A stretch of DNA of 64,000 nucleotides from Rhizobium sp. TH135. Its GTDB lineage: Bacteria; Pseudomonadota; Alphaproteobacteria; Rhizobiales; Rhizobiaceae. Shown in pieces: positions 43,029 to 51,612 of this stretch. The notes below the pieces were generated by a model. It was not told the DNA's origin. It saw nothing but the letters and a program-made list of their open reading frames with translations, and ran no database searches. The translations under genes were made by a program, and so were the position numbers. The first letter of the stretch is position 1. Each line of letters opens with the position of its first letter. Where the stretch lies: contig NZ_PKRP01000004.1 of assembly GCF_002855515.1 (NCBI RefSeq), positions 1-64,000 on the forward strand, in the 5' to 3' direction.

Positions 43029-43940
43029 CTATGGGTCGAGCAATTCAGCCAAGACCTCCTCTGCTACGTCGAGTGCCGCACCTACGCGCGCAACTTTTCT
43101 TATACCAGGGCGGAATGCTAAGAAAACCGGCGCCTCGGGGGAGGTCCAATCAGGCAAGCAGCGCACGAGTTTTCCGCTCTGCACGTCGTTGCCAAGCATG
43201 AAAGACGGAATGAAGGCAAGACCCTGTCCGCTGCGTGCGAGCTCCCGGAGGATGCCGAAGCTCCGCACGGCGATGGGTCCGTTCACCTCTACGGCCGCCT
43301 GCAGGTCACCCGACACGAAGCGCCACGTTGCACCCGGTCGATCACCGCGGAAAGTGAGGCAGGGAGTACCGGTGAGGTCCGCCGGCTGCTCTAGATTCAA
43401 CGTTTCTGCAAGGCTCGGCGCAGCCACCAGCCATCGCGCGAAGCTCCCCATACGGCGGGCCACCAGCCTGTCGTCATCGATGCTGCCCACACGAATGGCG
43501 AAGTCGGTACCGGGGTCCTGCATGTCCTCGAAGGCGTAGTCTACGCGCATCACGAGGTTGAGTTCGGGATGGCGACGCCTGAGTTCGGGGAAGAGTCGCG
43601 TTGCTACCAGAGAACCGAACTCAGGCGTAGCGGCAATCGTCACCTGTCCGGAAATGGTGACGCGTTCTTCCCTCACGGTTTCCTCCAGAAGACCGATTTC
43701 CGCGAGAATGGACCTAATGCGATCATCAAGTCTCCGCCCCACCGGCGTCAGGCGCAAAGAACGGGCACTCCTCTCCACGAGGCGCACACCGAAGTGATCC
43801 TCAAGTTGGCTGACGTGGCGGCTCACGCCTGACTTCGCCATGCCGAGTTGATCAGCCGCAGCACTGATCCCACCGAGGCGGGCGACGGTGTGGAAGCTCC
43901 GCAGCGCGGACAGACTTAAGGTTCCAAAATCTGCAACCAT
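43029..43940 (-). CDS. LysR-family transcriptional regulator
   Basis: A 303-residue regulator. ATG 43940 is chosen, since the open frame upstream reaches into the divergent SDR gene. The HTH is SALRSFHTVARLGGISAAAD, MAKSGVSRHVSQLEDHFGVR, and the effector domain starts near 90 (GQVTIAATPEFGSLVATRLF). The C-terminal half resembles the CrgA/DsdC-like group. It is divergent from the SDR at 44037 with a 96-base gap, and probably controls it. Confidence 0.92.
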   Translation of the reverse strand: MVADFGTLSLSALRSFHTVARLGGISAAADQLGMAKSGVSRHVSQLEDHFGVRLVERSARSLRLTPVGRRLDDRIRSILAEIGLLEETVREERVTISGQVTIAATPEFGSLVATRLFPELRRRHPELNLVMRVDYAFEDMQDPGTDFAIRVGSIDDDRLVARRMGSFARWLVAAPSLAETLNLEQPADLTGTPCLTFRGDRPGATWRFVSGDLQAAVEVNGPIAVRSFGILRELARSGQGLAFIPSFMLGNDVQSGKLVRCLPDWTSPEAPVFLAFRPGIRKVARVGAALDVAEEVLAELLDP

Positions 43941-44036
43941 ATGTTCAGTATCGCCTATCTGTTCTGATTTGTGAAGCGGATTTAACTCTAGCTTCGTCAC
44001 CGCGCCCTGTCGGCGCAATGCAGGAGAAACGAGCTC

Positions 44037-44921
44037 ATGAACATTCTTATCACCGGCGCGAACAGTGGGTTCGGCCAGCTCATCATTTCCGAACTGCTTA
44101 AGTCGGGGCACCGGGTCGCAGGATCGATGCGTGATGTGGACGGGCGAAATGCCCAGGCGGCGGCAGCTTTGAGGGCGAGTGGTGTGGAGATCGTCGAGAT
44201 CGACGTGACCAACGACGCCTCGGTTGCGGTGGGCGTCGCAGCTGCAACGGAGCGACTGGAACAGATCGACGTCCTCATCAACAATGCGGGTGTCGGCGCA
44301 CACGGGTTACAGGAGAACTTCTCTGCCGCGGATTTCCGCCGCCTGTTCGAGATCAATCTCTTCGGGGTCCAGCGCATGATCCGTGCGGTGCTGCCTGAGA
44401 TGCGGGAACGGGGCACGGGACTAATCCTCAACGTATCCAGCCTCTTGGGACGTGTCGCACTGCCTTTCTATGGACCGTACAACGCGACGAAGTGGGCGCT
44501 CGAGGCTTTGTCTGAGAACTACCGTGCCGAGCTCAGCCGGTTCGGGGTGGACGTGGCATTGATCGAACCGGGCGGCTTCCCGACAGGCTTCATCGGCAAT
44601 CTGATGCTGCCCTCGAACCCTGACCGTGACACTGGGTACGGTGCGATGGCAGCGGCACCGCGGGAGAGCCTCGAGCATTTCGAGGGTTTCCTCACTGCGA
44701 ACCCGCAGCAGCATCCGCGGCTCGTGGCAGAAGCGCTCGCTGCCGTTGTTAACACGAAGCCTGGGGAGCGATCGTTCCGTACCGAAGTCGATCGCATCGG
44801 TATGGCGGATGCCATACGCCCGATGAACGACTTGCAGGCAGAGGTTACGACAGGTATCTTCGCGAATTTGGGCATCGCCGAAATGCTCCAGATCAATCTG
44901 TCGGCAGCTCGGGCGGCGTGA
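44037..44921 (+). CDS. SDR oxidoreductase
   Basis: A 294-residue classical short-chain dehydrogenase: TGANSGFG, NNAG (DVLINNAGVG), catalytic Ser in NVSSLLGRVAL, and YNATK. It has an extended C-terminal part relative to the 250-residue core. Short-chain dehydrogenases paired with a divergent LysR are common in detoxification and catabolic loci; the substrate cannot be predicted. A strong GC hairpin follows the stop. Confidence 0.9.
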   Translation: MNILITGANSGFGQLIISELLKSGHRVAGSMRDVDGRNAQAAAALRASGVEIVEIDVTNDASVAVGVAAATERLEQIDVLINNAGVGAHGLQENFSAADFRRLFEINLFGVQRMIRAVLPEMRERGTGLILNVSSLLGRVALPFYGPYNATKWALEALSENYRAELSRFGVDVALIEPGGFPTGFIGNLMLPSNPDRDTGYGAMAAAPRESLEHFEGFLTANPQQHPRLVAEALAAVVNTKPGERSFRTEVDRIGMADAIRPMNDLQAEVTTGIFANLGIAEMLQINLSAARAA

Positions 44922-44931
44922 CGCGTATTGA

Positions 44932-44956
44932 GCTCCGGACCGCCGCGGTCCGGAGC
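44932..44956 (+). terminator. GC-rich hairpin after the SDR
   Basis: GCTCCGGACCG (44932-44942) and CGGTCCGGAGC (44946-44956) form a perfect 11-base stem with a 3-base loop, 10 bases after the SDR stop. There is no T-run, so termination may be weak or rho-assisted. Confidence 0.5.
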
Positions 44957-45512
44957 GCTCGCTGACAGGGTGAAGCAACAAGGTGCGGAGTTCTCATCGC
45001 CCGGGTGGCCCGGCATAGCTGGCCGTTGAGTTCAGAAGTGTTGAGTTATCGCGCTGGAGGGACCTTTGGGGCGTTACTACCTCCGTTCTTTTCGACGGAA
45101 ATCGCTAAGCCAATGGTCTTGTAGACCCACAAGGGCTTGACGGAGAAAGAATCCCAGACGGCTGTCGCGTTCTTCGGTGCACCGAAAAGTTCTCCGCGGT
45201 CGACACGCCGTCCCGTCAGCTGTATCTGTACGATCGCACCATCAATGGTGCCGCATTTCTCCAAGATCGACAGTTGCCTGCCAAGGCCCTGACAGCTTGG
45301 CCAACCGCACCTCAAGCGCCGAGTTTGATGCGTTTCGGGAGAACGCAGTTCCCAATTTGGTTCCAATCCGCTGGTCAAGCAAAACCGCTGTACAGCCATG
45401 GATCCGACCCCTTTGAGGGAGTTCGATCTCCGTGGCGTTTGCTGGCGGTGGCAACGGGACTAACATGGAACCTCGCTAGTTTCCGACAATTGCCCCTTGC
45501 CGGGTTGGCCCC
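44957..45512. other. intergenic region, no gene supported
   Basis: About 550 bases. A minus-strand ORF (45046-45399) and a few plus-strand ones exist but none shows a family signature, ribosome-binding site or plausible composition. Possibly decayed coding sequence. Confidence 0.4.
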
Positions 45513-46394
45513 CTAGACAGTCCCGGCGGATTTCAGTCGGGGGGTATCCAGCGCATCCAGCAGGAGAGCGCGTGCATAGGCTATCCGAGGGTGTCGCAAG
45601 GCACCTCTGGCCCAAACTAGGCGCAGACCATTGCCAGGACGCTCGGTGGGGGCTGGAATTTCAGCTAGCAGGTCCGCCTGAATGTCGCCTTGGCACAGAT
45701 AGTCGGGAAGCACCGTCCAGCCTGCGCCCGACAGGACGAGTGATCGCAAAACGCGGAGGTCGGGGACAGACGCCACCGGACGCCGTCCGTCCAACGACAG
45801 TCCGTTTGCGGCAAGCCAGGTGCGGATGAGTGGAAGATCAAGATCGTATGAGACGAAGGGTGCATCAATGCCGTCGTCCGCCATGGACGGAAGTGTCACG
45901 GCGACAAGCGTCTCGGTTCCGATGAGGTGGCTGTCAAGGCGCGGGTCTTCGGGTGAGGAGGCGGTAACTGCCAGATCGACAGCGTCGGACAGCAGAAGTT
46001 CGTAAAGGCTCTTCTTGTTGCCCGTCTGGATGCGCACCTCCAGCCCTGCCTCTGTTAGCCGTGGCAAGACCGGAGCAATCCGGGCGCTCAGGTATTCGGC
46101 CGGGCCCGCCAGATGCACCACGCCCGACAACTTGGCCGACCGCGCCTTGACTGTGGCCAGCGCGGCCTCGGCACGGTCCAGAGACTGGCCCAGACTGGCC
46201 GCGAGGTCGTCAGCAACCGCGGTCGGCACGACCCCGCGGGCATGGCGTTGGAACAAAGGGCGGCCCAGCTGCGCCTCTAGGGCTGCGATATGGCCTGAAA
46301 CGGCGGGTTGCGTGAGGCCGAGCAGCCGCGCGGCCTCGCTGATCGATCCGCGCCGGTGCACCTCGACGAAGGTGCGCAGATGGACGAGGGACAT
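45513..46394 (-). CDS. LysR-family transcriptional regulator
   Basis: A 293-residue regulator: HTH LRTFVEVHRRGSISEAARLL, LTQPAVSGHIAALEAQLGRP, and an effector domain from about 90 (GVVHLAGPAEYLSARIAPVL). It is divergent from the DJ-1/glyoxalase operon (113-base gap) and probably regulates it, perhaps in response to an electrophile or a carbonyl compound. Confidence 0.92.
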   Translation of the reverse strand: MSLVHLRTFVEVHRRGSISEAARLLGLTQPAVSGHIAALEAQLGRPLFQRHARGVVPTAVADDLAASLGQSLDRAEAALATVKARSAKLSGVVHLAGPAEYLSARIAPVLPRLTEAGLEVRIQTGNKKSLYELLLSDAVDLAVTASSPEDPRLDSHLIGTETLVAVTLPSMADDGIDAPFVSYDLDLPLIRTWLAANGLSLDGRRPVASVPDLRVLRSLVLSGAGWTVLPDYLCQGDIQADLLAEIPAPTERPGNGLRLVWARGALRHPRIAYARALLLDALDTPRLKSAGTV

Positions 46395-46507
46395 GAGGGC
46401 TCCGAAAGGATAGTATAAAATTTCTGATGGATGATACCAAAATGCGAAAGATGTCGCGATGAGAAAAGGGGTCTATCTAGGGTCCATCACCAAGGACGGA
46501 GACCAAA

Positions 46508-47209
46508 ATGAACCCCAAGATCCTGATCATTACCACCTCGGCCGCCACGATGGGCACCAGCGACGATCCCACCGGCCTGTGGCTGGAAGAGCTGACCACC
46601 CCTTGGTACGCCTTCGTCGATGCAGGGGCCGATCTGACGCTGGCCTCGATTGCAGGCGGGAAGATCCCGGTCGATCCGCGCAGCATGAAGCCCGCCGGCG
46701 AGAACGATGCCTCGGTCGAACGTGCCCTGAAGGACGCGACATTCCAGCGCCTCATTGCTGAGACCCCGAAGTTCGACACGCTGGATGCCTCGGCCTATGA
46801 CGCGATCCTGCTGCCCGGTGGCCACGGGACGATGTTCGACTACCCCCAGAACGCGGCGCTCGCTCGCCTGGTGGCCGACTTCGACGCGGCTGGCAAGGTG
46901 GTTGCTGCAGTCTGCCACGGTCCGGCGGGGCTTGTGGGGGCTCGCAAGGCCGACGGTACGCCGGTGGTCGCGGGCCGTCGGGTGGCTGCTTTCACCGATA
47001 GCGAAGAGCGCGCGGCCGGGCTGGACAAGGCCGTGCCCTTCCTTCTGGAAACCCGCCTGAAGGAATTGGGCGCGCGGCATGAGTCCGGCCCCGACTTCAA
47101 GCCCTTCGCCCTGCGCGACGGCAACCTCGTCACCGGGCAGAACCCCGCTTCGGCCGAACCGCTGGCGAAGCTGGTGATGGAAGCGCTCGCAGCCCGGGAC
47201 GCCGCATGA
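46508..47209 (+). CDS. DJ-1/PfpI family protein (Hsp31-like glyoxalase/deglycase group)
   Basis: A 233-residue class I glutamine-amidotransferase-like protein. The nucleophile elbow Cys is in VVAAVCHGPAGL, the paired acid region is AILLPGGHGTMFDYPQN, and GENDASVERAL fits the Hsp31-type cap. Members act on methylglyoxal (glutathione-independent glyoxalase III) or as chaperones. It overlaps the next gene, a glyoxalase I, by 4 bases, which strongly favours a methylglyoxal/aldehyde detoxification role. Confidence 0.88.
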   Translation: MNPKILIITTSAATMGTSDDPTGLWLEELTTPWYAFVDAGADLTLASIAGGKIPVDPRSMKPAGENDASVERALKDATFQRLIAETPKFDTLDASAYDAILLPGGHGTMFDYPQNAALARLVADFDAAGKVVAAVCHGPAGLVGARKADGTPVVAGRRVAAFTDSEERAAGLDKAVPFLLETRLKELGARHESGPDFKPFALRDGNLVTGQNPASAEPLAKLVMEALAARDAA

Positions 47210-47646
47210 CGCGCTATCTGCACACCATGATCCGGGTGACCGAACCCGAGGCGACGATCCGGTTTTTCAACCTGATCGGCCTCACGGAGACCCGACGGAT
47301 CGAGAACGAAAAGGGGCGCTTCACCCTGATCTTCCTTGCCGCCGATGAGGACCGCGAGGCAGCTCTGGCGCGCCGCGCGCCCGAGGTGGAGCTGACCTGG
47401 AACTGGGATCCTGAGCCCTATTCCGGCGGGCGGAACTTTGGCCACTTGGCCTTCCGCGTGCAGGACATCTACGCGACTTGCGCCCGCCTGATGGCTGCGG
47501 GAGTGATCATCAACCGCCCCCCTCGGGATGGCCACATGGCCTTTGTGCGCACCCCAGACGGCATCTCGCTGGAACTCTTGCAGGAGGGCGAACACCTCGC
47601 CCCGGCCGAGCCCTGGGCGTCGATGCCGAACAACGGCAACTGGTGA
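47206..47646 (+). CDS. gloA: lactoylglutathione lyase (glyoxalase I)
   Basis: A 146-residue vicinal-oxygen-chelate enzyme converting the methylglyoxal-glutathione hemithioacetal to S-lactoylglutathione. The four metal ligands are visible: His in RYLHTMIRV, Glu in EVELTWNWD, His in NFGHLAFRV and Glu in ISLELLQEG. The length fits the short Ni/Zn bacterial type. Starts by ATGA overlap with the DJ-1-like gene, and a GC-rich hairpin follows. Confidence 0.92.
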   Translation: MTRYLHTMIRVTEPEATIRFFNLIGLTETRRIENEKGRFTLIFLAADEDREAALARRAPEVELTWNWDPEPYSGGRNFGHLAFRVQDIYATCARLMAAGVIINRPPRDGHMAFVRTPDGISLELLQEGEHLAPAEPWASMPNNGNW

Positions 47647-47652
47647 GAACCG

Positions 47653-47679
47653 GACCCGGGCGATATGCACGCCCGGGTC
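47653..47679 (+). terminator. GC-rich hairpin after gloA
   Basis: GACCCGGGCG (47653-47662) and CGCCCGGGTC (47670-47679) form a perfect 10-base stem with a 7-base loop, 6 bases after the gloA stop. No T-run follows. Confidence 0.5.
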
Positions 47680-47938
47680 GCAACCTTAAGATATGCCGGC
47701 AGGAAATCCGATTGCAACGACTCTCGCTGTCAAACGGCCTCAGCCTGTCGCGCATCGTATAGACAACGGCCTGCTGCTTGGATGCGCCGCATCGTTATGC
47801 ATTTAGCGCGGGAGACCCCTTAACCCGGTTTCTATAGACGGGACCGCAGATAGGTGCTGACCGATCTGAAACAAACCAGCTGGAGTCGCTCGCCATGGTG
47901 GCACCGCGTCTTCCGATCTCAATTCCAAAGGAGAACCC

Positions 47939-48640
47939 ATGTCCAAAGTCATTCTCATCACCGGCGCCTCCTCCGGCATCGGGGAAATCTGCGCCCGCTT
48001 CGCGGTAAAGGCCGGCCACCGGGTGGCGCTGGCGGCGCGTACTGCCAATAAGCTCGAGGCGCTAGTTAATGAATTCGGCGCGGAAAACGCCATTGCTCTG
48101 CCCACCGACGTCACTGATCCCGCCGCGCAGGCGCGCATGATAGAAGAGGCCGTTGCACACTTTGGCCGTCTTGACGTGGTGGTGCCCAATGCAGGTCTGG
48201 GGGCCTCGGCCCGTGGCACCGAGGCGGGCTCCGTTGAGAGTTTCCGCGAGATGATCGAGGTAAATTGCCTCGCGGTCACCTACACGGCAAAGTTCGCGCT
48301 ACCCCACCTGCGGGCCACGAAAGGACATCTGGTGCTGATCGGCTCGCTAGCCGCGCAGGGCGCCGTTTGGGGGTCGGTTTATTCAGCCACCAAGTGGTTC
48401 ATCCGCGGCTATGCGGATAACCTCGGCGCTGAGTTGGGCGATGCGGGTGGGCGGGTCACTTGCCTACACCCTGGCATGACGGACACGCCATTCTTCGACT
48501 TCGAGAAGCCCGATGCCCTGCGTCCCGAGGACGTTGCCCGCGCCTTCATGTTCGCCATCGAGCAACCTGAGCACGTGCAGCTGCCGCATTTGCCCATCTA
48601 TCCGAAACCGAAGAAGCCCTACTACGACCCGCACCACTGA
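47939..48640 (+). CDS. SDR oxidoreductase (YdfG-like)
   Basis: A 233-residue short-chain dehydrogenase with an AAAGGAGA site before ATG 47939. Motifs: TGASSGIG, PNAG in DVVVPNAGLG (Asn-Asn replaced by Pro-Asn), Ser in LIGSLAAQGAV, and YSATK. The C-terminal QLPHLPIYPKPKK resembles YdfG-like NADP-dependent serine/3-hydroxyacid dehydrogenases. It stands alone with no obvious operon partner. Confidence 0.9.
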   Translation: MSKVILITGASSGIGEICARFAVKAGHRVALAARTANKLEALVNEFGAENAIALPTDVTDPAAQARMIEEAVAHFGRLDVVVPNAGLGASARGTEAGSVESFREMIEVNCLAVTYTAKFALPHLRATKGHLVLIGSLAAQGAVWGSVYSATKWFIRGYADNLGAELGDAGGRVTCLHPGMTDTPFFDFEKPDALRPEDVARAFMFAIEQPEHVQLPHLPIYPKPKKPYYDPHH

Positions 48641-48926
48641 CGCCGGCTACCAGTCGTAGCTCGAGAAAAACGTTCTCACCACAAAATGTATGTTCCATAA
48701 TTTTGCTTATCGCAAAAAAGAGGAGGCAGCCCTCGGCAGCCCAAGAGTCGCCGCCATAGCACCGTGCCGGTTACTCGCTTATCAATTGGACGAAGCACGA
48801 GGGTCCTTATCGGCCATTGACGTGGACAGATTCTAGCCCGATCCTGTTTATGACCGCGTTTGGGAAAACACTTTGCAGCAGGATAGCTTGTTAATTTTAA
48901 GTTCGTCTCATCTAAATTATGAGACG
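48641..48926. other. intergenic region, no gene seen
   Basis: About 285 bases. AT-rich at the end (48870-48930), probably containing the promoter of the small unknown gene. Confidence 0.35.
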
Positions 48927-49250
48927 ATGCTTTATCTGAGTATTACGGACTGTATCCAGTGGCCTTTCGTTGGAGGTCCTTTCCAAGACAAGGGTTGGTT
49001 TTTCCACGTCGATGACGAGGTGCGTGCAGAACCCGGTGAACCTTTCGCGGATCTGTATGAAGCCATGAACCACGCTGCAGTTCGCGGATACAGCCACATT
49101 CTGTTTTATGATCTGGGTGACACTTGTGACGGGCTTACGGTTTTTCGAGACCCGGAACTTGAGGAATTAGATGGGGTCTTTTACTTGGGACTCCTGGAGC
49201 ACTTGTTGCCACGTGATCTGCCCCCAATTTCGACCGGACGGTCGGCCTGA
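48927..49250 (+). CDS. small protein of unknown function
   Basis: A product of 107 residues from ATG 48927 (a TTG at 48873 would add 18). The family was not recognised. The chain is acidic and aromatic (QWPFVGGPFQDKGWFFHVDD, RGYSHILFYDLGDTCDGLTV) with no signal peptide or membrane segment. The regular hydrophobic pattern and lack of rare-codon clusters favour a real gene, but there is no operon context or clear ribosome-binding site. Confidence 0.45.
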   Translation: MLYLSITDCIQWPFVGGPFQDKGWFFHVDDEVRAEPGEPFADLYEAMNHAAVRGYSHILFYDLGDTCDGLTVFRDPELEELDGVFYLGLLEHLLPRDLPPISTGRSA

Positions 49251-49870
49251 GCAGAAAGGCTCAGGTACGGCCTTATGTTTAACCAGTGTCGACACGTCGG
49301 ATTGCTTACGGGTGATAGCCGCTGTAGACGGCAAACAACCGAGCAAAAGCTGAAGATCATTGAGTAAATCTTCAAACGTGGGTCGGGTCCATCTCCCTCC
49401 GGCAGAAGGCAGCTGGATCTCTGCTGAAAGAAGTTGGTAGGCTGTCCGTGGGTGGCCACGAAAGCCAAGGCTGGGCTGGAGGGTAACGAATATATGGGCG
49501 GGCTTACAACCTCGCTTGATGTGTAATGCCACAAATTGGTCGAGCGCCGTATCCTCGAAGCGGTGGCAGAATGTCAGCGAGCTATGGAAGAGGTAAGCCG
49601 AGCGTCAAAGCGTTGCGAGCATTTGTTCAGCGGCGATGGGTCAAGCGTAACACGTGCCACACCCAGCGAAATGTCATAACGCTTTCACGATCCTCTTGAG
49701 TCTTCGCTATCAATCGCTCCGATTTTCCGCAAGGTTTCGGGGCAAACTCGCGATGACGCGGAAAATCATATCGGCTCATAACTGCTCGGTGTCAGGGCTG
49801 TCGGCGCGATCTTTATGCAAGTCTCAGTGTAATCAGGCCCCCGCAACCACTGACATCCGCAATGAAATGC
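49251..49870. other. long region without a recognised gene
   Basis: About 620 bases with only short overlapping ORFs on both strands, none with family features. The plus-strand terminator at its end has no protein gene in front of it, so a small RNA is possible here. Confidence 0.4.
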
Positions 49871-49908
49871 AAAGCTCCTCGCAAAAAAAACGAGGAGCTT
49901 TTTGTGTT
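49871..49908 (+). terminator. rho-independent terminator, plus orientation
   Basis: AAAGCTCCTCG (49871-49881) and CGAGGAGCTTT (49891-49901) form an 11-base stem with an A-rich 9-base loop, followed by TTGTGTTT. The T-rich tail lies on the plus strand, although the nearest protein gene upstream on that strand ends 620 bases earlier. In the other direction it may still help end the minus-strand SMP-30 transcript. Confidence 0.7.
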
Positions 49909-49933
49909 TCGGACGCTCGTTCAACTCTCCAAG

Positions 49934-50821
49934 CTAACCTCTCACATTGAGATAGACCGCAAACAACGAACGCGTTGCCGTGATGTAGAGGCGGTTTTTC
50001 TCGGGTCCTCCAAAGCAGACATTGCTCACGGTCTCGGGGATCAGGATCTTGCCGAGGAGCTTCCCATCAGGCCCAAGGCAATGGACGCCATCGCCGGCAC
50101 TCGTCCAAACATGTCCCGCGTCGTCAATTCTAAGGCCATCATACATGCCGTTCGGGCACTCGGAGAACACACGGCCTGAGGACGGTTTCGCCGACGTATC
50201 CAATGTATAGGCCATGAGCTTAGCTGGCTGAACACCGCTGTCGACCACGTAGAGGGTCTCTTCATCACCCGACAAGGCAAGGCCATTCGGCTGCTGCAGA
50301 TCGGTGATCACCGCCTCAAGCTGACCGCTTGGTGTGAGCCGATAGACGTTTCGGCTGCCGATTTCGCTTTCCGCCAGCGACCCCTCATACGGGGTGGAGA
50401 TGCCATAGCTTGGATCGGTGAACCAGATATTGCCTTCGGTGTCGGCAATCACGTCGTTCGGCGAATTCAGCCGCTTTCCTTCGAACCTCTCAGCAAGAAT
50501 TGTAAGCCTGCCATCGTGCTCCCGGCGGGTCACACGTCGAGTGAGGTGCTCGCAGGAGATCACGCGTCCTTCGCGATCAAGCGTGTGGCCGTTGGCAAAA
50601 TTCGACGGGGCTTCGAAGGTTGCGACGGTGTCGTTGACCTCGTCGTATCGCATCACCCTGTTGTTCGGGATGTCCGAAAACAACAAATGGCGTGCTGCCG
50701 GCACGTAGACAGGTCCCTCGAGCCACCGCCCGCCTGTGTAGAGCAGGTCAACATGCACATTCGGCAGGATCAGCGATCTGAACGCCGGATCAATGATCTC
50801 GAACCAGTCCGTGTAACGCAT
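49934..50821 (-). CDS. SMP-30/gluconolactonase family lactonase
   Basis: A 295-residue six-bladed beta-propeller. ATG 50821 is preferred to GTG 50830 because of GGGGGA upstream. Metal-site and active-site residues are visible: Glu in GGRWLEGPVYV, Asn in RLNSPNDVIADTEGNIWFTD, Asn in LQQPNGLALSGDEETLYVVD and Asp in GMYDGLRIDDAG. The family hydrolyses sugar 1,4- or 1,5-lactones. As the last gene of the tetronate operon, it most likely opens threono- or erythronolactone in the cytoplasm. Confidence 0.9.
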   Translation of the reverse strand: MRYTDWFEIIDPAFRSLILPNVHVDLLYTGGRWLEGPVYVPAARHLLFSDIPNNRVMRYDEVNDTVATFEAPSNFANGHTLDREGRVISCEHLTRRVTRREHDGRLTILAERFEGKRLNSPNDVIADTEGNIWFTDPSYGISTPYEGSLAESEIGSRNVYRLTPSGQLEAVITDLQQPNGLALSGDEETLYVVDSGVQPAKLMAYTLDTSAKPSSGRVFSECPNGMYDGLRIDDAGHVWTSAGDGVHCLGPDGKLLGKILIPETVSNVCFGGPEKNRLYITATRSLFAVYLNVRG

Positions 50822-50843
50822 AGCACCCACGTCCCCCGCGAGG

Positions 50844-51611
50844 TTAAAGCCTACTCATCCAACCCAGCCCCTCACGGGTGCCGGCAGCCGGACGATATTC
50901 GCAGCCGACATAGCCCTGGTAGCCGATCGCATCGATCTCAGCGAAGATCCTGAGGTCATCAAGTTCGCCGGTGAGTGGTTCATGGCGTTCGGGCACCGAG
51001 GCGATCTGGATATGGCCGATGACCGGTGCCATCTGTCGAAGTGCCATGATCACGTCCCCATGCAGAATCTGCCGGTGGTAGACGTCGAACTGCAGCTTCA
51101 CATGGGCCGCATCCATTTCGGCGATGAAGTCGGCCGCGCGGTCGAAGTCGTTGAGGAAATAGCCCGGCATGTCGCGACCGTTGATCGGTTCGATGACGAG
51201 GCCGATGGCTGCCTCCCCCGTGCGGTCGGCGGCGCGCTTCAAGTTATTGCGATAGGTCGCGATGGCTTGCGGATCCGCTGCTGGCGCTAGGCCTGCCATC
51301 ATATGTAGGAGCGGCGTGCCGATGACCTTGGCATAGGCGATTGCCGTGTCGAGCGCTGCTGCGAAGTCCGCCTCGCGGCCGGGGATGGCTGCCATGCCCC
51401 GCTCGCCTGCCGCCCAATCGCCGGGTGGCATGTTGAACAGCGCCTGGGCCAAGCCTGCCGCCTGCAGGCGTTCCGCGACGAGTTCGGCCGGGTGCTCGTA
51501 AGGGAAGAGATATTCGACGGCCGTGAAGCCGCAGTCGGCTGCGGCCGCGAAACGGTCGAGGAAGGGAACCTCGTTGAACATCATCGACAGGTTGGCGGCA
51601 AACTTCGGCAT
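50844..51611 (-). CDS. otnI: 2-oxo-tetronate isomerase (hydroxypyruvate isomerase-like)
   Basis: A 255-residue TIM-barrel of the Hyi/OtnI family. ATG 51611 is chosen, 1 base after the dehydrogenase stop. Motifs: AANLSMMFNEVPFLDRFAAA at the start, the metal Glu in IGLVIEPINGRDMPGYFL, FDVYHRQILHGD, and the second Glu in YVGCEYRP. In the tetronate pathway OtnI converts 2-oxo-tetronate to 3-oxo-tetronate. The neighbouring LtnD-like gene and the otnK/otnC pair nearby support OtnI over hydroxypyruvate isomerase. Confidence 0.88.
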   Translation of the reverse strand: MPKFAANLSMMFNEVPFLDRFAAAADCGFTAVEYLFPYEHPAELVAERLQAAGLAQALFNMPPGDWAAGERGMAAIPGREADFAAALDTAIAYAKVIGTPLLHMMAGLAPAADPQAIATYRNNLKRAADRTGEAAIGLVIEPINGRDMPGYFLNDFDRAADFIAEMDAAHVKLQFDVYHRQILHGDVIMALRQMAPVIGHIQIASVPERHEPLTGELDDLRIFAEIDAIGYQGYVGCEYRPAAGTREGLGWMSRL

Positions 51612-51612
51612 A

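Noticed and set aside
45046..45399. 117-codon minus-strand ORF between SDR and LysR
   Set aside because: No ribosome-binding site, no family signature and unusual composition; kept as an unassigned region.
49654..49950. 98-codon plus-strand ORF
   Set aside because: It runs straight through a rho-independent terminator and into the end of the opposite gene.
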